A DNA stretch of 64,000 bases from Pseudomonas oryzae (GCF_900104805.1 NZ_LT629751.1:2585001-2649000); one strand, 5' to 3'. Shown: positions 1-10,101, counted from the stretch's first letter. Program-made: numbers and translations. Notes: generated from the letters alone by a model not told the origin.

Positions 1-398
1 TTGTCCTCGAGGCGGTCGATCTTGTTGACCACCAGCAGCAGCGGGCCTTCGACGAACTTGACCCGCTCGAGCACCATCTGGTCCTCGTCGGTCCAGCGCG
101 TACGGTCGACGACGAAGATCACCACGTCGACGTCCTTCAGCGCCGCGCTGGCGCTGCGGTTCATGTAGCGGTTGAGCGCCTTGTCGTTGTCCTTGTGCAT
201 GCCGGGGGTGTCGACGTAGATCGCCTGCACCGCCCCCTCGGTCTTGATGCCGAGCAGAGTGTGGCGGGTGGTCTGCGGCTTGCGCGAGGTGATCGCCAGC
301 TTCTGACCGAGGATGTGATTGAGCAGGGTCGACTTGCCGACGTTCGGCCGGCCGACGATGGCCACGTAGCCGCAGCGGCTCACCTGGGATTCAGTCAT
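1..398 (-). CDS. era: GTPase Era (N-terminal part, runs off the left edge)
   Basis: Era is a Ras-like GTPase that binds the 3' end of 16S rRNA and is needed for 30S maturation. The first 132 residues are visible. The P-loop GRPNVGKS lies at residues 16-23, the G3 motif DTPG at 63-66 and the G4 motif NKID at 125-128, in the expected order. The C-terminal KH RNA-binding domain lies beyond the window. The ATG overlaps the end of rnc by 8 bases, so the two are probably translationally coupled, as in the usual rnc-era operon. The call is firm; only completeness is unknown. Confidence 0.96.
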   Translation of the reverse strand, partial: MTESQVSRCGYVAIVGRPNVGKSTLLNHILGQKLAITSRKPQTTRHTLLGIKTEGAVQAIYVDTPGMHKDNDKALNRYMNRSASAALKDVDVVIFVVDRTRWTDEDQMVLERVKFVEGPLLLVVNKIDRLED

Positions 399-1080
399 TG
401 CCATTCTCCACGCCCAGAGCCACCAGTGCTGCCGCGGCCGCCACCTGTTCGGCGATGCGCCGGCTGGCACCCTGACCCCGGGTCTTTTCATTGAGCAGGG
501 CAACTTCGCATTCGACAAAGAAGGTCCGGCAATGCGGCTCGCCCTGGATATCCACCACATCGTAGCGCGGCAGTTCGCAGGCGCGTGATTGCAGGAACTC
601 CTGCAGGCGGGTTTTCGGATCCTTGTTGGTATCGACCAGGGTCAGATCGTCGAAGTATGGATCCAGCCAGGCCAGCACGCGGTCGCGCGCCGACTCCATG
701 CCGGAGTCCAGGTAGATGGCGCCGATCAGCGCCTCGGTGGCATCGGCGAGGATGGACTCGCGGCGGAAGCCGCCGCTCTTCAGCTCGCCGGAGCCCAGGC
801 GCAGGTATTCGCCAAGATCGAAGACACGGGCCAGGCGGGCCAGGGTCTCGCCCTTGACCAGGCGCGCGCGCAGGCGCGACAGCTGACCTTCGCGGGCCTG
901 CGGGAAGCGCTTGAACAGCGCCTCGCCGACCACGAAATTGAGGATGGCATCGCCGAGGAATTCCAGTCGCTCGTTGTTGCGACCGGCAAAACTGCGGTGG
1001 GTCAGGGCCAGGATCATCAGACCCTGGTCCTGGAATTTGTAGCCGAGCTGACGCTCGAGCCGATCAAGCGGATTGCTCAC
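391..1080 (-). CDS. rnc: Ribonuclease III
   Basis: RNase III cleaves double-stranded RNA in rRNA precursors and structured mRNAs. The protein has 229 residues, the usual Pseudomonas length. The catalytic signature [10 protein letters not shown] spans about residues 36-45 (Glu40, Asp44), the second acidic pair is in [10 protein letters not shown] (Asp113, Glu116), and a C-terminal dsRNA-binding domain occupies roughly 155-225. The start codon is GTG and overlaps the stop of the upstream DUF4845 gene (GTGA). The 3' end overlaps era. Confidence 0.97.
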   Translation of the reverse strand: MSNPLDRLERQLGYKFQDQGLMILALTHRSFAGRNNERLEFLGDAILNFVVGEALFKRFPQAREGQLSRLRARLVKGETLARLARVFDLGEYLRLGSGELKSGGFRRESILADATEALIGAIYLDSGMESARDRVLAWLDPYFDDLTLVDTNKDPKTRLQEFLQSRACELPRYDVVDIQGEPHCRTFFVECEVALLNEKTRGQGASRRIAEQVAAAAALVALGVENGND

Positions 1081-1454
1081 GGGGCTCTGACACGATATTC
1101 GCGGTCGAAGTGGACGACCAGGTCAAGGTTCTCGATCAGCGGCTCGCGCTTCTCGTATTTGAGATGGACATAGAACTCGTTGTTCTCCATACGCACGTCC
1201 ATCACCTTGCGCAGGTCGAGATCACGGATGTTGTTGACCTGAGTTGCACGCTCAATGTGCGAAAAGAATTCACCGGGCGTGCGAAGATCCAGGGCTTTTT
1301 CATTTTCGACGCCCGTAATGCTCTTCTGCAGCGCGAAGAAATCGAAGTAGTGCGGCAGGACCTTGAACGCGGTGCTGGCCAGGAAAGCCACCACGGCCAG
1401 GACTACCAGCCAGCTCAACATCGACAACCCTTGCTGCGAACGTGCAAACCTCAT
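1077..1454 (-). CDS. DUF4845 single-pass membrane protein
   Basis: A 125-residue protein of unknown function found between lepB and rnc in Pseudomonas. It has a short N-terminal cytoplasmic stretch with the QQGLSMLSW motif, resembling a type IV pilin-like leader, then one hydrophobic segment at about residues 14-32 and a soluble domain. The ATG at 1454 was chosen because a GAGG ribosome site sits six bases upstream; an in-frame TTG at 1460 abuts that site directly and is unlikely to be used. It overlaps rnc by 4 bases and is part of the lepA-lepB-rnc-era operon. Confidence 0.85.
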   Translation of the reverse strand: MRFARSQQGLSMLSWLVVLAVVAFLASTAFKVLPHYFDFFALQKSITGVENEKALDLRTPGEFFSHIERATQVNNIRDLDLRKVMDVRMENNEFYVHLKYEKREPLIENLDLVVHFDREYRVRAP

Positions 1455-1487
1455 GATCAACCTCGTATCCGTGGACTGTTCAGTGCA

Positions 1488-2342
1488 TCAATGGATCAGT
1501 CCGACGCGCTCGAAGGTCGGCAGGTGGCCGAGCTTGGGTGCTGGCCAGCTCATCCACACGGCGAATGCCTTGCCGACGATGTTGCGGTCGGGAACCATGC
1601 CCTGCAGCTCGACGGGGATCGCCGGGTCGTCCCAATAACGGCTGTCATTGGAGTTGTCGCGGTTGTCGCCCATCATGAAGTAGTGCCCGGCGGGTACTAC
1701 CCACTCGCGATTCGGCTCGATGCGGTAGCGGTGCATTTCCTTGCGGATCAGGTGCTCGGCCTCGCCCAGCTTCTCGCTGAACAGGCGGGCACTGCCGAGG
1801 CTGCCCGGCTCGTCGCCGATCAGTTGCTCGGCCACCGGCTGACCGTTGACGAACAGACGCTTGTCGCTGCTGTAGCGCACATGATCGCCCGGCAGGCCGA
1901 CCACGCGCTTGATGTAGTTCACGCTCGGCTCGCTCGGGAAGCGGAAGACCATCACATCGCCGCGCTGTGGTTCGCCGACCTCGATCACCTTGGTGTCCAC
2001 CACCGGCAGACGGATGCCGTAGGAGAACTTGTTGACCAGGATGAAGTCGCCGATCTCGAGGGTCGGCTTCATCGATCCGGAGGGGATCTGGAACGGCTCG
2101 ACCAGGAACGAGCGCAGCACCAGCACCAGCGCCAGCACCGGGAAGAACGACTTGCCGTATTCCACCAGCACCGGCTCGCGCGCGAGCTTCTGCAGCACCT
2201 GCGGATCGGCCTGACCGACACTGCCCTGGTAGGCAGCGATGGCATTGCGCCGGCGCGGAGCGAGGAACAGCAGGTCGATCAGCGCCAGCACGCCGCACAC
2301 GGCGACGGCGATCACCAACAGCAACGGGAAGTTCAGAGTCAT
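1488..2342 (-). CDS. lepB: Signal peptidase I
   Basis: Leader peptidase removes signal peptides from exported proteins at the outer face of the inner membrane. The 284-residue protein has two N-terminal hydrophobic segments (about 5-28 and 65-80). The catalytic serine is in PSGSM (Ser90) and the general-base lysine in YIKRVVG (Lys145), matching the numbering of the E. coli enzyme. The C-terminal box GDNRDNSNDSRYW is also present. It lies 5 bases downstream of lepA on the same strand. Confidence 0.97.
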   Translation of the reverse strand: MTLNFPLLLVIAVAVCGVLALIDLLFLAPRRRNAIAAYQGSVGQADPQVLQKLAREPVLVEYGKSFFPVLALVLVLRSFLVEPFQIPSGSMKPTLEIGDFILVNKFSYGIRLPVVDTKVIEVGEPQRGDVMVFRFPSEPSVNYIKRVVGLPGDHVRYSSDKRLFVNGQPVAEQLIGDEPGSLGSARLFSEKLGEAEHLIRKEMHRYRIEPNREWVVPAGHYFMMGDNRDNSNDSRYWDDPAIPVELQGMVPDRNIVGKAFAVWMSWPAPKLGHLPTFERVGLIH

Positions 2343-2347
2343 GGTCC

Positions 2348-4147
2348 TCAGCTATCCACCTTGAGCACGGCGAGGAAGGCTTCCTGCGGGATCTCCACGC
2401 TGCCGACCTGCTTCATCCTTTTCTTGCCGGCCTTCTGCTTCTCCAGCAGCTTCTTCTTACGGCTGACGTCGCCACCGTAACACTTGGCCAGTACGTTCTT
2501 CCTGAGTGCCTTGACCGTCGAACGGGCGATCACCTGGCCGCCGATGGCCGCCTGGATCGCCACGTCGAACATCTGCCGCGGAATCAGCTCCTTCATCTTC
2601 TCCACCAGCTGGCGGCCCTTGTAGGCCGCGTTGTCGCGGTGGACGATCAACGCCAGGGCGTCGACCCGCTCGCCGTTGATCAGTACGTCCAGACGCACCA
2701 GGTTGGCCGGCTGGAAGCGGTCGAAGCCGTAGTCCAGCGACGCATAGCCGCGGCTGGCCGACTTCAGACGGTCGAAGAAGTCCATCACCACCTCGTTCAT
2801 CGGCAGGTCGTAGCTGACCTGCACCTGGTTGCCGAGGAAGTGCATGTCGCGCTGTACGCCGCGCTTCTCGATGCACAGGGTGATCACGCTGCCCAGGTGA
2901 TCCTGCGGCACCAGGATGTTGGCGCGGCAGATCGGCTCGCGCATCTCGGCGATCGAGGAGATGTCCGGCAGCTTCGAGGGGTTGTCGACGTAGACGATGT
3001 CGCCGTTCTTCAGCACCACCTCGAACACCACGGTCGGCGCGGTGGTGATCAGGTCCAGGTCGTATTCGCGCTCAAGGCGCTCCTGGATGATCTCCATGTG
3101 CAGCATGCCGAGGAAGCCGATGCGGAAACCGAAGCCCAGCGCGTCGGAACTCTCCGGCTCGTACTGCAGCGCGGCGTCGTTGAGGGTCAGCTTCTCCAGC
3201 GCGTCGCGGAAATCCTCGAAGTCATCGGAGCTGACCGGGAACAGACCGGCATAGACCTGCGGCTTGACCCGCTTGAAGCCCGGCAGCACCTCGACGTCCG
3301 GGGTATTGGACAGGGTCAGGGTATCGCCCACCGGGGCGCCCTGGATGTCCTTGATGCCGGCGACGATGAAACCCACCTCGCCGGCCTTGAGGTCTTCGGT
3401 GACGGTATGCTTGGGCGTGAAGACGCCGACGCTGTCGACCTGATGAATCTTGCCGGTCGACTTGACGAGGATCTTGTCGCCCTTCTTCACTCGACCGTGA
3501 CGCACACGCACCAGCGAGACCACGCCGAGGTAGTTGTCGAACCAGGAGTCGATGATCAGCGCCTGCAGCGGCGCCTCGATCTCGCCCTCAGGCGGCGGAA
3601 TCACCGCGACCAGGCGCTCGAGCACGTCGATCACGCCCATGCCGCTCTTGGCACTGCAGGCCACCGCATCGGTGGCGTCGATGCCGATGACGTGCTCGAT
3701 CTCTTCCTTGACCCGCTCCGGTTCGGCCTGGGGCAGGTCCATCTTGTTGAGCACCGGCATCACCTCGAGGCCCTGCTCGATGGCGGTATAGCAGTTGGCC
3801 ACCGACTGCGCCTCGACACCCTGGCCAGCATCCACCACCAGCAGTGCGCCCTCGCAGGCGGCCAGCGAGCGGCTGACCTCGTAGGTGAAGTCGACGTGGC
3901 CGGGAGTATCGATGAAGTTCAGCTGGTAGGTCTTGCCGTCCTGCGCCTTGTAGTGCAGGGTCACGCTGTGCGCCTTGATGGTGATGCCGCGCTCGCGCTC
4001 CAGGTCCATGGAATCGAGCACCTGCGCCTCCATCTCGCGGTCGGACAGGCCGCCGCAGATCTGGATGAAGCGGTCGGCCAGGGTCGACTTGCCATGGTCG
4101 ATGTGGGCGATGATGGAGAAGTTGCGGATATGACTCAGATCACTCAC
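2348..4147 (-). CDS. lepA: Elongation factor 4 (LepA)
   Basis: LepA is a ribosome-associated translational GTPase implicated in 30S biogenesis and back-translocation. The 599-residue length is typical. The G1 motif AHIDHGKST is near residues 14-22, DTPGHVDF and NKMD follow, and the LepA-specific C-terminal region ends in the basic segment that contains [10 protein letters not shown]. The start codon is GTG (protein begins [10 protein letters not shown]). It heads the operon lepA-lepB-DUF4845-rnc-era; the 161-base gap to mucD holds the mucD terminator. Confidence 0.97.
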   Translation of the reverse strand: MSDLSHIRNFSIIAHIDHGKSTLADRFIQICGGLSDREMEAQVLDSMDLERERGITIKAHSVTLHYKAQDGKTYQLNFIDTPGHVDFTYEVSRSLAACEGALLVVDAGQGVEAQSVANCYTAIEQGLEVMPVLNKMDLPQAEPERVKEEIEHVIGIDATDAVACSAKSGMGVIDVLERLVAVIPPPEGEIEAPLQALIIDSWFDNYLGVVSLVRVRHGRVKKGDKILVKSTGKIHQVDSVGVFTPKHTVTEDLKAGEVGFIVAGIKDIQGAPVGDTLTLSNTPDVEVLPGFKRVKPQVYAGLFPVSSDDFEDFRDALEKLTLNDAALQYEPESSDALGFGFRIGFLGMLHMEIIQERLEREYDLDLITTAPTVVFEVVLKNGDIVYVDNPSKLPDISSIAEMREPICRANILVPQDHLGSVITLCIEKRGVQRDMHFLGNQVQVSYDLPMNEVVMDFFDRLKSASRGYASLDYGFDRFQPANLVRLDVLINGERVDALALIVHRDNAAYKGRQLVEKMKELIPRQMFDVAIQAAIGGQVIARSTVKALRKNVLAKCYGGDVSRKKKLLEKQKAGKKRMKQVGSVEIPQEAFLAVLKVDS

Positions 4148-4263
4148 GGGCTCAACACTCGGACAGGGAGCGCGGGCCTGGCCCGCCGAAAATAGCCAGG
4201 AAGTTTACCTGATCGCCCGGGCAGGCGTCACCCACGGCACGGTGGACTGCGCAGGCCGAAACG

Positions 4264-4290
4264 ACAAGGGGCGAGTCATCCGCCCCTTGT
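4264..4290 (-). terminator. Terminator-like hairpin after mucD
   Basis: A perfect 10-bp stem (ACAAGGGGCG with its complement) and a 7-base loop sit 18 bases beyond the mucD stop. On the minus strand only a weak T tract follows (CGTTTCGG). It separates mucD from lepA. Confidence 0.65.
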
Positions 4291-4308
4291 CCGCGCCGAA
4301 CGCCAGCC

Positions 4309-5727
4309 TTACTCGGCCAGCTTGAAGGTGATGAAGCTGGCGCGTCCCTGGCGCAGCACGCGCATCGACACGCTGCGGTTCTTCGGCAGAGCCTCGGCCA
4401 CCCGACTGAACGTCTTGGCCGAATCGATCGACTCGTTGTTCAGATGGGTGATGACATCGCCCGGACGCAGGCCGATCACCGCCGACGGGCCGTCGCTCTG
4501 CACCTCACGGATCAGCGCGCCACCCTCCACCTCGAGAGCCCGCTTCTGCTCGGCGGTCAGATCGACCACGGTCACCCCCAGACGATTGCTGCTGCGCTCG
4601 GCTCCCTGCTTGCCACTGGCAGCAACCGCCTGACCGTCTTCCGGCAGGGCGCCGACCGCCAGCTTCAGCGTCTTGCGCTCGCCATTGCGCACCACGTCCA
4701 GCCTCACATCGGTGCCCGGCTTGAGGGTTCCCACCAGATGCGGCAGGTCGGCGGAAACCAGGATCGGCTGGCCGTCGAGGGCGAGAATCACGTCGCCGAC
4801 CTGCAGGCCCCCCTTGGCTGCCGGGCCGTTTTCCAGCACCTGAGCCACCAGGGCACCGGCCGGCTTGTCCAGACCGAAGGTCTCGGCCAGATCCTTGTTC
4901 ACTTCCTGGATCACCACGCCGAGCCAGCCGCGGCTGACCTTGCCCTCGGCCTTGAGCTGATCGGCCACGTTCATCGCCACGTCGATCGGGATGGCGAACG
5001 ACAGCCCCATGAAACCACCGGAGCGGGTGAATATCTGCGAGTTGATGCCGACCACCTCGCCGTCCAGATTGAACAGCGGACCACCGGAGTTGCCGGGGTT
5101 GATCGCCACGTCGGTCTGGATGAACGGCACATAGTTCTCGTCCGGCAGACTGCGCCCCTTGGCGCTGACGATGCCGGCGGTCACCGAGTGGTCGAAGCCG
5201 AACGGCGAGCCGATGGCCACCACCCATTCGCCGACCTTGAGCGCCTCGGACTTGCCGAGCTTGACGGTCGGCAGGTTCTTGCCCTCGACCTTGAGCAGGG
5301 CCACGTCGGTGCGCGGATCGGCGCCGACCAGCTTGGCCTCCAGCTCGCTGCGATCGGACAGGCGCACGACGATCTCGTCGGCGTCGGCCACCACATGGTT
5401 GTTGGTCAGCACGTAGCCGTCGGCGGAAATGATGAAGCCCGAGCCCAGCGACTGCGCCTGACGCTGGCGCGGCGCCTGCTGGGGCAACTGCGGAATGCTG
5501 CGCTCGAAGAACTCGCGGAACATCGGCGGCAGGCCCTCCAGATCGGGCATCTGCTGCATGCCGGCCGCCTGGGTGGGGATGACCTGCCGGGTGCTGATGT
5601 TCACCACGGCCGGCGAAGCCTGCTCGACCAGCTCGGTGAACTCAGGCAACTGGGCATTGGCCACCAGCGTCTGGGCCAGCGCCAGCACGGCGACCAGCGA
5701 TAGCACTGCGCGTTTCAGGATAGACAT
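4309..5727 (-). CDS. mucD: Periplasmic DegP/HtrA-type serine protease MucD
   Basis: MucD is a periplasmic quality-control protease that in P. aeruginosa lowers AlgU activity. The 472-residue protein begins MSILKRAVLS with a signal peptide ending near ANA (residue 25). The catalytic triad is His111 (TNNHVV), Asp141 (RTDVALLK) and Ser214 (GNSGGPL). Two PDZ domains follow, about 265-365 and 385-470. The ATG at 5727 was preferred to an upstream in-frame start because of the adjacent G-rich ribosome site and because it gives a proper signal peptide. It is the last gene of algU-mucA-mucC-mucD. Confidence 0.95.
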   Translation of the reverse strand: MSILKRAVLSLVAVLALAQTLVANAQLPEFTELVEQASPAVVNISTRQVIPTQAAGMQQMPDLEGLPPMFREFFERSIPQLPQQAPRQRQAQSLGSGFIISADGYVLTNNHVVADADEIVVRLSDRSELEAKLVGADPRTDVALLKVEGKNLPTVKLGKSEALKVGEWVVAIGSPFGFDHSVTAGIVSAKGRSLPDENYVPFIQTDVAINPGNSGGPLFNLDGEVVGINSQIFTRSGGFMGLSFAIPIDVAMNVADQLKAEGKVSRGWLGVVIQEVNKDLAETFGLDKPAGALVAQVLENGPAAKGGLQVGDVILALDGQPILVSADLPHLVGTLKPGTDVRLDVVRNGERKTLKLAVGALPEDGQAVAASGKQGAERSSNRLGVTVVDLTAEQKRALEVEGGALIREVQSDGPSAVIGLRPGDVITHLNNESIDSAKTFSRVAEALPKNRSVSMRVLRQGRASFITFKLAE

Positions 5728-5778
5728 GGAACCCCCCGACTCCGTTTCTTGCACAACCTTGAAGAAGACCACCCCAAC

Positions 5779-6243
5779 TCAGCGGTACGCCTGCGAGTCG
5801 CCACGCACGGCCAGTTCGGCGCGCAGAACCACCGGCTGGCAGGCCGGATCGGTCTCGTGGCGCCGGCTGTGGCGGCGTACCAGCCCCCAGACGACGACGA
5901 AGCCGCCGAGGGCTGCGAGAATGACAAAAGACTCGGCCAGCGCCAACCATTGGGCCAGCATCGCCGCCGCGAACAGACCGAGCAGCGGCAGCAGGTAGAC
6001 GCGCAGGGCACTGCCGAGCATGAGCTCCTCGCGGATGCCGATGGTCACGCCATCGCCCACCGCCAGATGCAGGTCGGTCAGCGCACGCACGTACCCCCGA
6101 CGCTCGCCGACACCCAGCTTCTCCATCAGCCCCTGACCGCAACCGGCGCTGGCCGAACACGCATTACAGGTGCTGCGCCGCAGGGTTTCCACCCACACGG
6201 CGCCCTCCTCGACGGCGACTACCCGGCCCTGCTCTTCGAGCAT
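5779..6243 (-). CDS. mucC: RseC/MucC-family inner-membrane protein
   Basis: A 154-residue protein of the RseC/MucC family. The N-terminal domain carries the cysteine cluster TCNACSASAGCGQG (about residues 25-38), typical of the family, and two hydrophobic segments lie at about 82-102 and 107-127. In P. aeruginosa MucC modulates alginate regulation together with the MucA/MucB system. Here it starts only 6 bases after the mucA stop and has no clear Shine-Dalgarno of its own, in the position where mucB would normally lie. Confidence 0.9.
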   Translation of the reverse strand: MLEEQGRVVAVEEGAVWVETLRRSTCNACSASAGCGQGLMEKLGVGERRGYVRALTDLHLAVGDGVTIGIREELMLGSALRVYLLPLLGLFAAAMLAQWLALAESFVILAALGGFVVVWGLVRRHSRRHETDPACQPVVLRAELAVRGDSQAYR

Positions 6244-6249
6244 GCAGGC

Positions 6250-6816
6250 TTACCGGGCCGGCTTGTCGCCGGCAGCAGCCGGCGCTGTGCTGTCGGCCGG
6301 CACGCTGCGCAGCAGGTCGTCGGCCTGGGCGGGCTGCGCCGGCTCGGCCGGTGCCTCTTCCGCCGGGAAGCTGGCCAGCACCGCCGGCCCCTGCGGCACC
6401 GCCACCGGCGGCAGGGCTTGCTGCGGCTGCTGGACGGCAGCCGGTTGCTGGGCCAGTTGCGGCGCCAGGCCACTGTCGTCCTGGTTGTTGTAGAAGCGCA
6501 CGCCGACCAGCACGGCGAGGGTCACCGAGGCGGCCACCGCCAGGCGGCCGACCTGCCGCCAGCGCGACCCCGCCGGCGCGGCAGATGCTGCCGGGTGCTC
6601 CTCGGCAGCGATGGCCGCGGATACGGCGGAGGCCAGGTCCAGGCCCGGCATCACCGCCTGCCTGTGCATCACGTCGCGGGCCAGCTGATAGCGCGCCCAG
6701 CGCTCGCGCAGCGCCGGATCCTCGCCGGTGGCCGCGAGCACCCGCCGCAGTTCCAGCTCATCAGCCTCACCGTCCATGACGGCGGACACCGACTCGTCCA
6801 GCACTACACGATTCAT
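6250..6816 (-). CDS. mucA: Anti-sigma factor MucA, with unusual periplasmic tail
   Basis: MucA binds and holds AlgU at the membrane. The N-terminal anti-sigma domain is well conserved: SAVMDGEADELELRRVL at about 11-27, and the RYQLARDVMHR segment. The transmembrane segment is VGRLAVAASVTLAVLVGVRF, about 87-106. The periplasmic part (about 107-188) is almost entirely Pro/Ala/Gln-rich and shows none of the conserved region that in P. aeruginosa is shielded by MucB and cut by AlgW. The ribosome site AGAGGAAG precedes the ATG. The next gene is mucC; no mucB is present. Confidence 0.92.
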   Translation of the reverse strand: MNRVVLDESVSAVMDGEADELELRRVLAATGEDPALRERWARYQLARDVMHRQAVMPGLDLASAVSAAIAAEEHPAASAAPAGSRWRQVGRLAVAASVTLAVLVGVRFYNNQDDSGLAPQLAQQPAAVQQPQQALPPVAVPQGPAVLASFPAEEAPAEPAQPAQADDLLRSVPADSTAPAAAGDKPAR

Positions 6817-6845
6817 GGTCTTCCTCTCTTGGCTTGCGCCGGGTT

Positions 6846-7427
6846 TCAGGCTTCCTGCAGCAGGGGCTGCAGCGCCTTGTCGATCGCTTCACGCGCGCGG
6901 AAGATCCGCGAACGCACCGTCCCCACCGGACACTGCATGGTATTGGCAATGTCCTCGTAGCTCAGCCCATCGAACTCGCGCAGGGTCAGGGCCGTGCGCA
7001 GGTCTTCGGGCAACTGCTGGATGGTCCGATGCACGGTCGCCTCGATCTCATCGCGCAGCAGGGCGCGCTCGGGTGTCTCGATATCCTTGAGAGCATGGTC
7101 GCCCTCGACGAACTCGGCATCCTCAGCGCTGACATCGGTATCCGGCGGACGCCTGCCACGCGCCACCAGATGATTCTTCGCCGTGTTCACGGCGATGCGG
7201 TACAGCCAGGTGTAGAAGGCACTGTCGCCGCGAAAATTGCCCAGCGCCCGGTAGGCCTTGATGAAAGCCTCCTGCGCCACGTCCTGGGCTTCCTGGGGGT
7301 CGTGAACGAAGCGCACGATCAACCCGAGAATCTTGTGCTGGTACTTGAGCACCAGCAGATCGAATGCGCGCTTGTCGCCACGCTGGACCCGCTCGACCAG
7401 CTGCTGATCCGGTTCCTGGGTTTGCAT
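6846..7427 (-). CDS. algU: ECF sigma factor AlgU (RpoE/sigma-22)
   Basis: AlgU directs envelope-stress and alginate transcription. The protein is 193 residues, identical in length to P. aeruginosa AlgU. Region 2 (FVHDPQEAQDVAQEAFIKAYRAL and the FYTWLYRIAVNTAKN stretch) and region 4 (LREFDGLSYEDIANTMQCPVGTVRSRIFRAR) are both intact. It heads the operon and has two GAACTT-type promoters in the 329-base gap upstream, implying autoregulation. Confidence 0.97.
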   Translation of the reverse strand: MQTQEPDQQLVERVQRGDKRAFDLLVLKYQHKILGLIVRFVHDPQEAQDVAQEAFIKAYRALGNFRGDSAFYTWLYRIAVNTAKNHLVARGRRPPDTDVSAEDAEFVEGDHALKDIETPERALLRDEIEATVHRTIQQLPEDLRTALTLREFDGLSYEDIANTMQCPVGTVRSRIFRAREAIDKALQPLLQEA

Positions 7428-7485
7428 TCAAGCTCCTTCAAACGCCCGGAGAGTCCTGCACGGCCCGTTGCACCGGTCTGCATAA

Positions 7486-7512
7486 ATAGACCCTGGCCCA
7501 GCGCAAAAGTTC
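7486..7512 (-). promoter_or_regulatory. Proximal AlgU-type promoter of algU
   Basis: Reading the minus strand, GAACTT (7512-7507) is followed by a 16-base spacer and TCTAT (7490-7486). This matches the AlgU consensus GAACTT-N16/17-TCTGA, exact at -35 and partial at -10. The leader to the algU ATG would be about 50 bases. Confidence 0.7.
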
Positions 7513-7666
7513 GTCTCTTCGAGCTGCGTCTCCGCACCCCGTCCGGGGGCGGTTCGCAAGTCATGCCCGGCGGTGCAGGCGCCCGGCGGTGGAATCTGCT
7601 TCACCACATATTACGGGCGCCGCACGAGGCGGCCCCCGGGCCGGCCCAACCTGTGGGCAACCCGAA

Positions 7667-7693
7667 TGAGAACGCAGACTGGGGTAAAAGTTC
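7667..7693 (-). promoter_or_regulatory. Distal AlgU-type promoter of algU
   Basis: A second minus-strand GAACTT (7693-7688) lies 16 bases from TCTCA (7671-7667), close to the TCTGA consensus. Together with the proximal copy it suggests two AlgU-dependent starts. On the plus strand the same stretch borders the nadB promoter region, where TATACT around 7723 is a possible -10. Confidence 0.5.
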
Positions 7694-7756
7694 AGCTGTA
7701 TTGTGCCGACAGGCCCTTCTATATACTAGGGCGCTGATTACAGCGGAACGGCGCAC

Positions 7757-9376
7757 ATGAGCCAACACTATCAGCACGACGTACTGGTCATCGGCAGCGG
7801 CGGCGCCGGTCTGTCTCTCGCCCTCAACCTGCCGGAGCACCTGAGCGTAGCCGTGCTGAGCAAGGGCGAACTCGCCGGCGGCTCCACCTACTGGGCCCAG
7901 GGCGGGGTCGCCGCGGTGCTCGACGACAGCGACAACATCGAGTCGCACGTGCATGACACCCTGGTGGCTGGTGCCGGTCTGTGCCGCGAGGACGCCGTGC
8001 GCTTCACCGTGGAGCACAGCCGCGAGGCGATCCAGTGGCTGATCGACCAGGGCGTACCCTTCACCCGCGACGACGGCTCCCACGACGGCGAGCGCGGCTT
8101 CGCCTTCCACCTGACCCGCGAGGGCGGCCACAGCCACCGACGCATCATCCACGCCGCCGACGCCACCGGCACGGCGATCTCCACCACCCTGCTCCAGTGC
8201 GCGCGGCAGCGGCCGAACATCGAACTGCTGGAAGACCGCGTGGCGATCGACCTGATCACCGAGCACAAGCTCGGCGGCCCGGGCCGGCGCTGCCTCGGCG
8301 CCTACGTGCTGAACCGCCGCAGCGGCCAGGTCGACACCTACTGCGCACGCTTCGTGGTGCTGGCCACCGGCGGCGCGGCCAAGGTCTACCTGTACACCAG
8401 CAACCCGGACGGCACCTGCGGCGACGGCATCGCCATGGCCTGGCGCGCCGGCTGCCGGGTCGGCAACCTGGAGTTCAACCAGTTCCACCCGACCTGCCTG
8501 TACCACCCGCAGGCGAAGAACTTCCTGATCACCGAGGCGGTGCGTGGCGAGGGCGGCCTGCTCAAGCTGCCGAGCGGCGAGCGCTTCATGGATCGCTTCG
8601 ACCCGCGCGGCGAACTCGCCCCGCGCGACATAGTCGCGCGCGCCATCGACCACGAGATGAAGCGTCTGGGCATCGACTGCGTTTACCTGGACATCAGCCA
8701 CAAGCCAGCCGAGTTCATCAAGGCGCACTTTCCCACCGTCTACGAGCGCTGCCTGCAGTACGGCATCGACATCACCCGCCAGCCGATCCCGGTGGTGCCG
8801 GCGGCGCACTACACCTGCGGCGGCGTGCTGGTCGACAGCCGCGGCCACACCGACCTCCCCGGCCTGTACGCCATCGGCGAGACCAGTTTCACCGGCCTGC
8901 ACGGCGCCAACCGCCTGGCCAGCAACTCGCTGCTGGAGTGCTTCGTCTACGCCCGCGCGGCGGCCGCCGACATCGTCAGCCAGCTGCAATGGGTGAGCAT
9001 GCCGCCGCAGCTGCCGACCTGGGACGCCAGCCAGGTCACCGACTCCGACGAGGACGTGATCATCGCGCACAACTGGGACGAACTGCGGCGTTTCATGTGG
9101 GACTACGTCGGCATCGTGCGCACCAGCAAGCGCCTGCAGCGCGCCCAGCACCGCGTGCGCCTGCTGCTCAGCGAGATCGACGAGTTCTACAGCAACTACA
9201 AGGTCAGCCGCGACCTGCTCGAGCTGCGCAACCTCGCCCAGGTCGCCGAGCTGATGATCCAGTCGGCCATGCTGCGCCGCGAGAGCCGCGGCCTGCACTA
9301 CACCCTCGACTATCCGGGCCAGTTGGCCAAGCCGGGCGACACCATCCTGGTGCCACCGGGCTTCCATCCGGCCTGA
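7757..9376 (+). CDS. nadB: L-aspartate oxidase
   Basis: NadB oxidises L-aspartate to iminoaspartate, the first step of de novo NAD synthesis. The 539-residue protein has the FAD-binding [11 protein letters not shown] at about 11-21 and the flavoprotein stretch [14 protein letters not shown] at about 41-54. Also present are [12 protein letters not shown]-like active-site residues ([13 protein letters not shown], about 115-128) and the C-terminal [16 protein letters not shown]. Length and motifs match Pseudomonas NadB. It is divergent from algU, the classical Pseudomonas arrangement. Confidence 0.97.
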   Translation: MSQHYQHDVLVIGSGGAGLSLALNLPEHLSVAVLSKGELAGGSTYWAQGGVAAVLDDSDNIESHVHDTLVAGAGLCREDAVRFTVEHSREAIQWLIDQGVPFTRDDGSHDGERGFAFHLTREGGHSHRRIIHAADATGTAISTTLLQCARQRPNIELLEDRVAIDLITEHKLGGPGRRCLGAYVLNRRSGQVDTYCARFVVLATGGAAKVYLYTSNPDGTCGDGIAMAWRAGCRVGNLEFNQFHPTCLYHPQAKNFLITEAVRGEGGLLKLPSGERFMDRFDPRGELAPRDIVARAIDHEMKRLGIDCVYLDISHKPAEFIKAHFPTVYERCLQYGIDITRQPIPVVPAAHYTCGGVLVDSRGHTDLPGLYAIGETSFTGLHGANRLASNSLLECFVYARAAAADIVSQLQWVSMPPQLPTWDASQVTDSDEDVIIAHNWDELRRFMWDYVGIVRTSKRLQRAQHRVRLLLSEIDEFYSNYKVSRDLLELRNLAQVAELMIQSAMLRRESRGLHYTLDYPGQLAKPGDTILVPPGFHPA

Positions 9377-9389
9377 AGCGAGCGGACGC

Positions 9390-9860
9390 TCAGCCCTCGA
9401 CCGCCACGTCGCCCACCGCCGCCCAGCGCCGCCGGCTGAACTTCAGCCGCACGCGCAGGCGGCGGTGCACCTCGCGATCAAGGCTGTCGGCAGGAATGCA
9501 CAGGGCGCGGTCGAGCCACTGCCCCGGACGCCGGAAGTGCAGGATCACCGCCTGCGGCAGGGCCAGACTGCCCGGCCGCAACTGCACCGCCACCCAGCCC
9601 TCGGCGGCATTGCGCAATCGCCAGCCGCGCTCATCATGGCGCAGGGCGGTGAAGGTTCGCGGATGGCTGAGCAGGATGGCGCGCGGCAGACACCACAGCG
9701 CATGAACGACGACCAGCAGCATGCCGCTCAGACGCGCCCACCACGGCAACTCGGCGAGGGTCAGGGCCAGCAGCGCCAACCCGGCACAGAAGAGATAGAG
9801 TACCCGCAGGCGCCGCGACGGGCGCCAGCGGCACTCGAAGGGTTCACTTCGGCTGGACAC
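9390..9860 (-). CDS. ygfX: YgfX/CptA-like membrane protein
   Basis: A 156-residue protein with two closely spaced hydrophobic segments (about 19-36 and 41-57) followed by a soluble Arg-rich domain, the shape of the YgfX (CptA) family. In E. coli YgfX is encoded with SdhE/YgfY and was described as its membrane partner. Here its start overlaps the end of sdhE by 17 bases on the same strand, which supports the assignment more than sequence alone. Confidence 0.75.
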   Translation of the reverse strand: MSSRSEPFECRWRPSRRLRVLYLFCAGLALLALTLAELPWWARLSGMLLVVVHALWCLPRAILLSHPRTFTALRHDERGWRLRNAAEGWVAVQLRPGSLALPQAVILHFRRPGQWLDRALCIPADSLDREVHRRLRVRLKFSRRRWAAVGDVAVEG

Positions 9861-10101
9861 GATCCAGGATCATGCGCACCATGCGCGCGTGGTCGGCATC
9901 CTCGGGTACGCTGTAGCCCATGAACCAGCTGAACAGGTCCGGATCCTCGCACTTGAGCAGGTTGCGGAAACGCTCCTGGTCGACCGCCTCCAGCTGCGCG
10001 TAGGCCTCGTCGAGGAACGGCTTGAACAGCACGTCCAGTTCCAGCATGCCGCGCCGGCATTCCCACTGCAGTCGCTTCAGTTCGATGTTTTCTTCGCTCA
10101 T
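9844..10101 (-). CDS. sdhE: FAD assembly factor SdhE
   Basis: SdhE promotes covalent flavin attachment to succinate dehydrogenase SdhA. The 85-residue protein beginning [11 protein letters not shown] contains the family hallmark RRGMLELD (about 16-23, the RGxxE motif) and the C-terminal DLFSWFMG. The ATG at 10101 follows a GAGG site; longer upstream readings run into low-complexity sequence. It is followed by ygfX and is divergent from ygfZ. Confidence 0.93.
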   Translation of the reverse strand: MSEENIELKRLQWECRRGMLELDVLFKPFLDEAYAQLEAVDQERFRNLLKCEDPDLFSWFMGYSVPEDADHARMVRMILDRVQPK

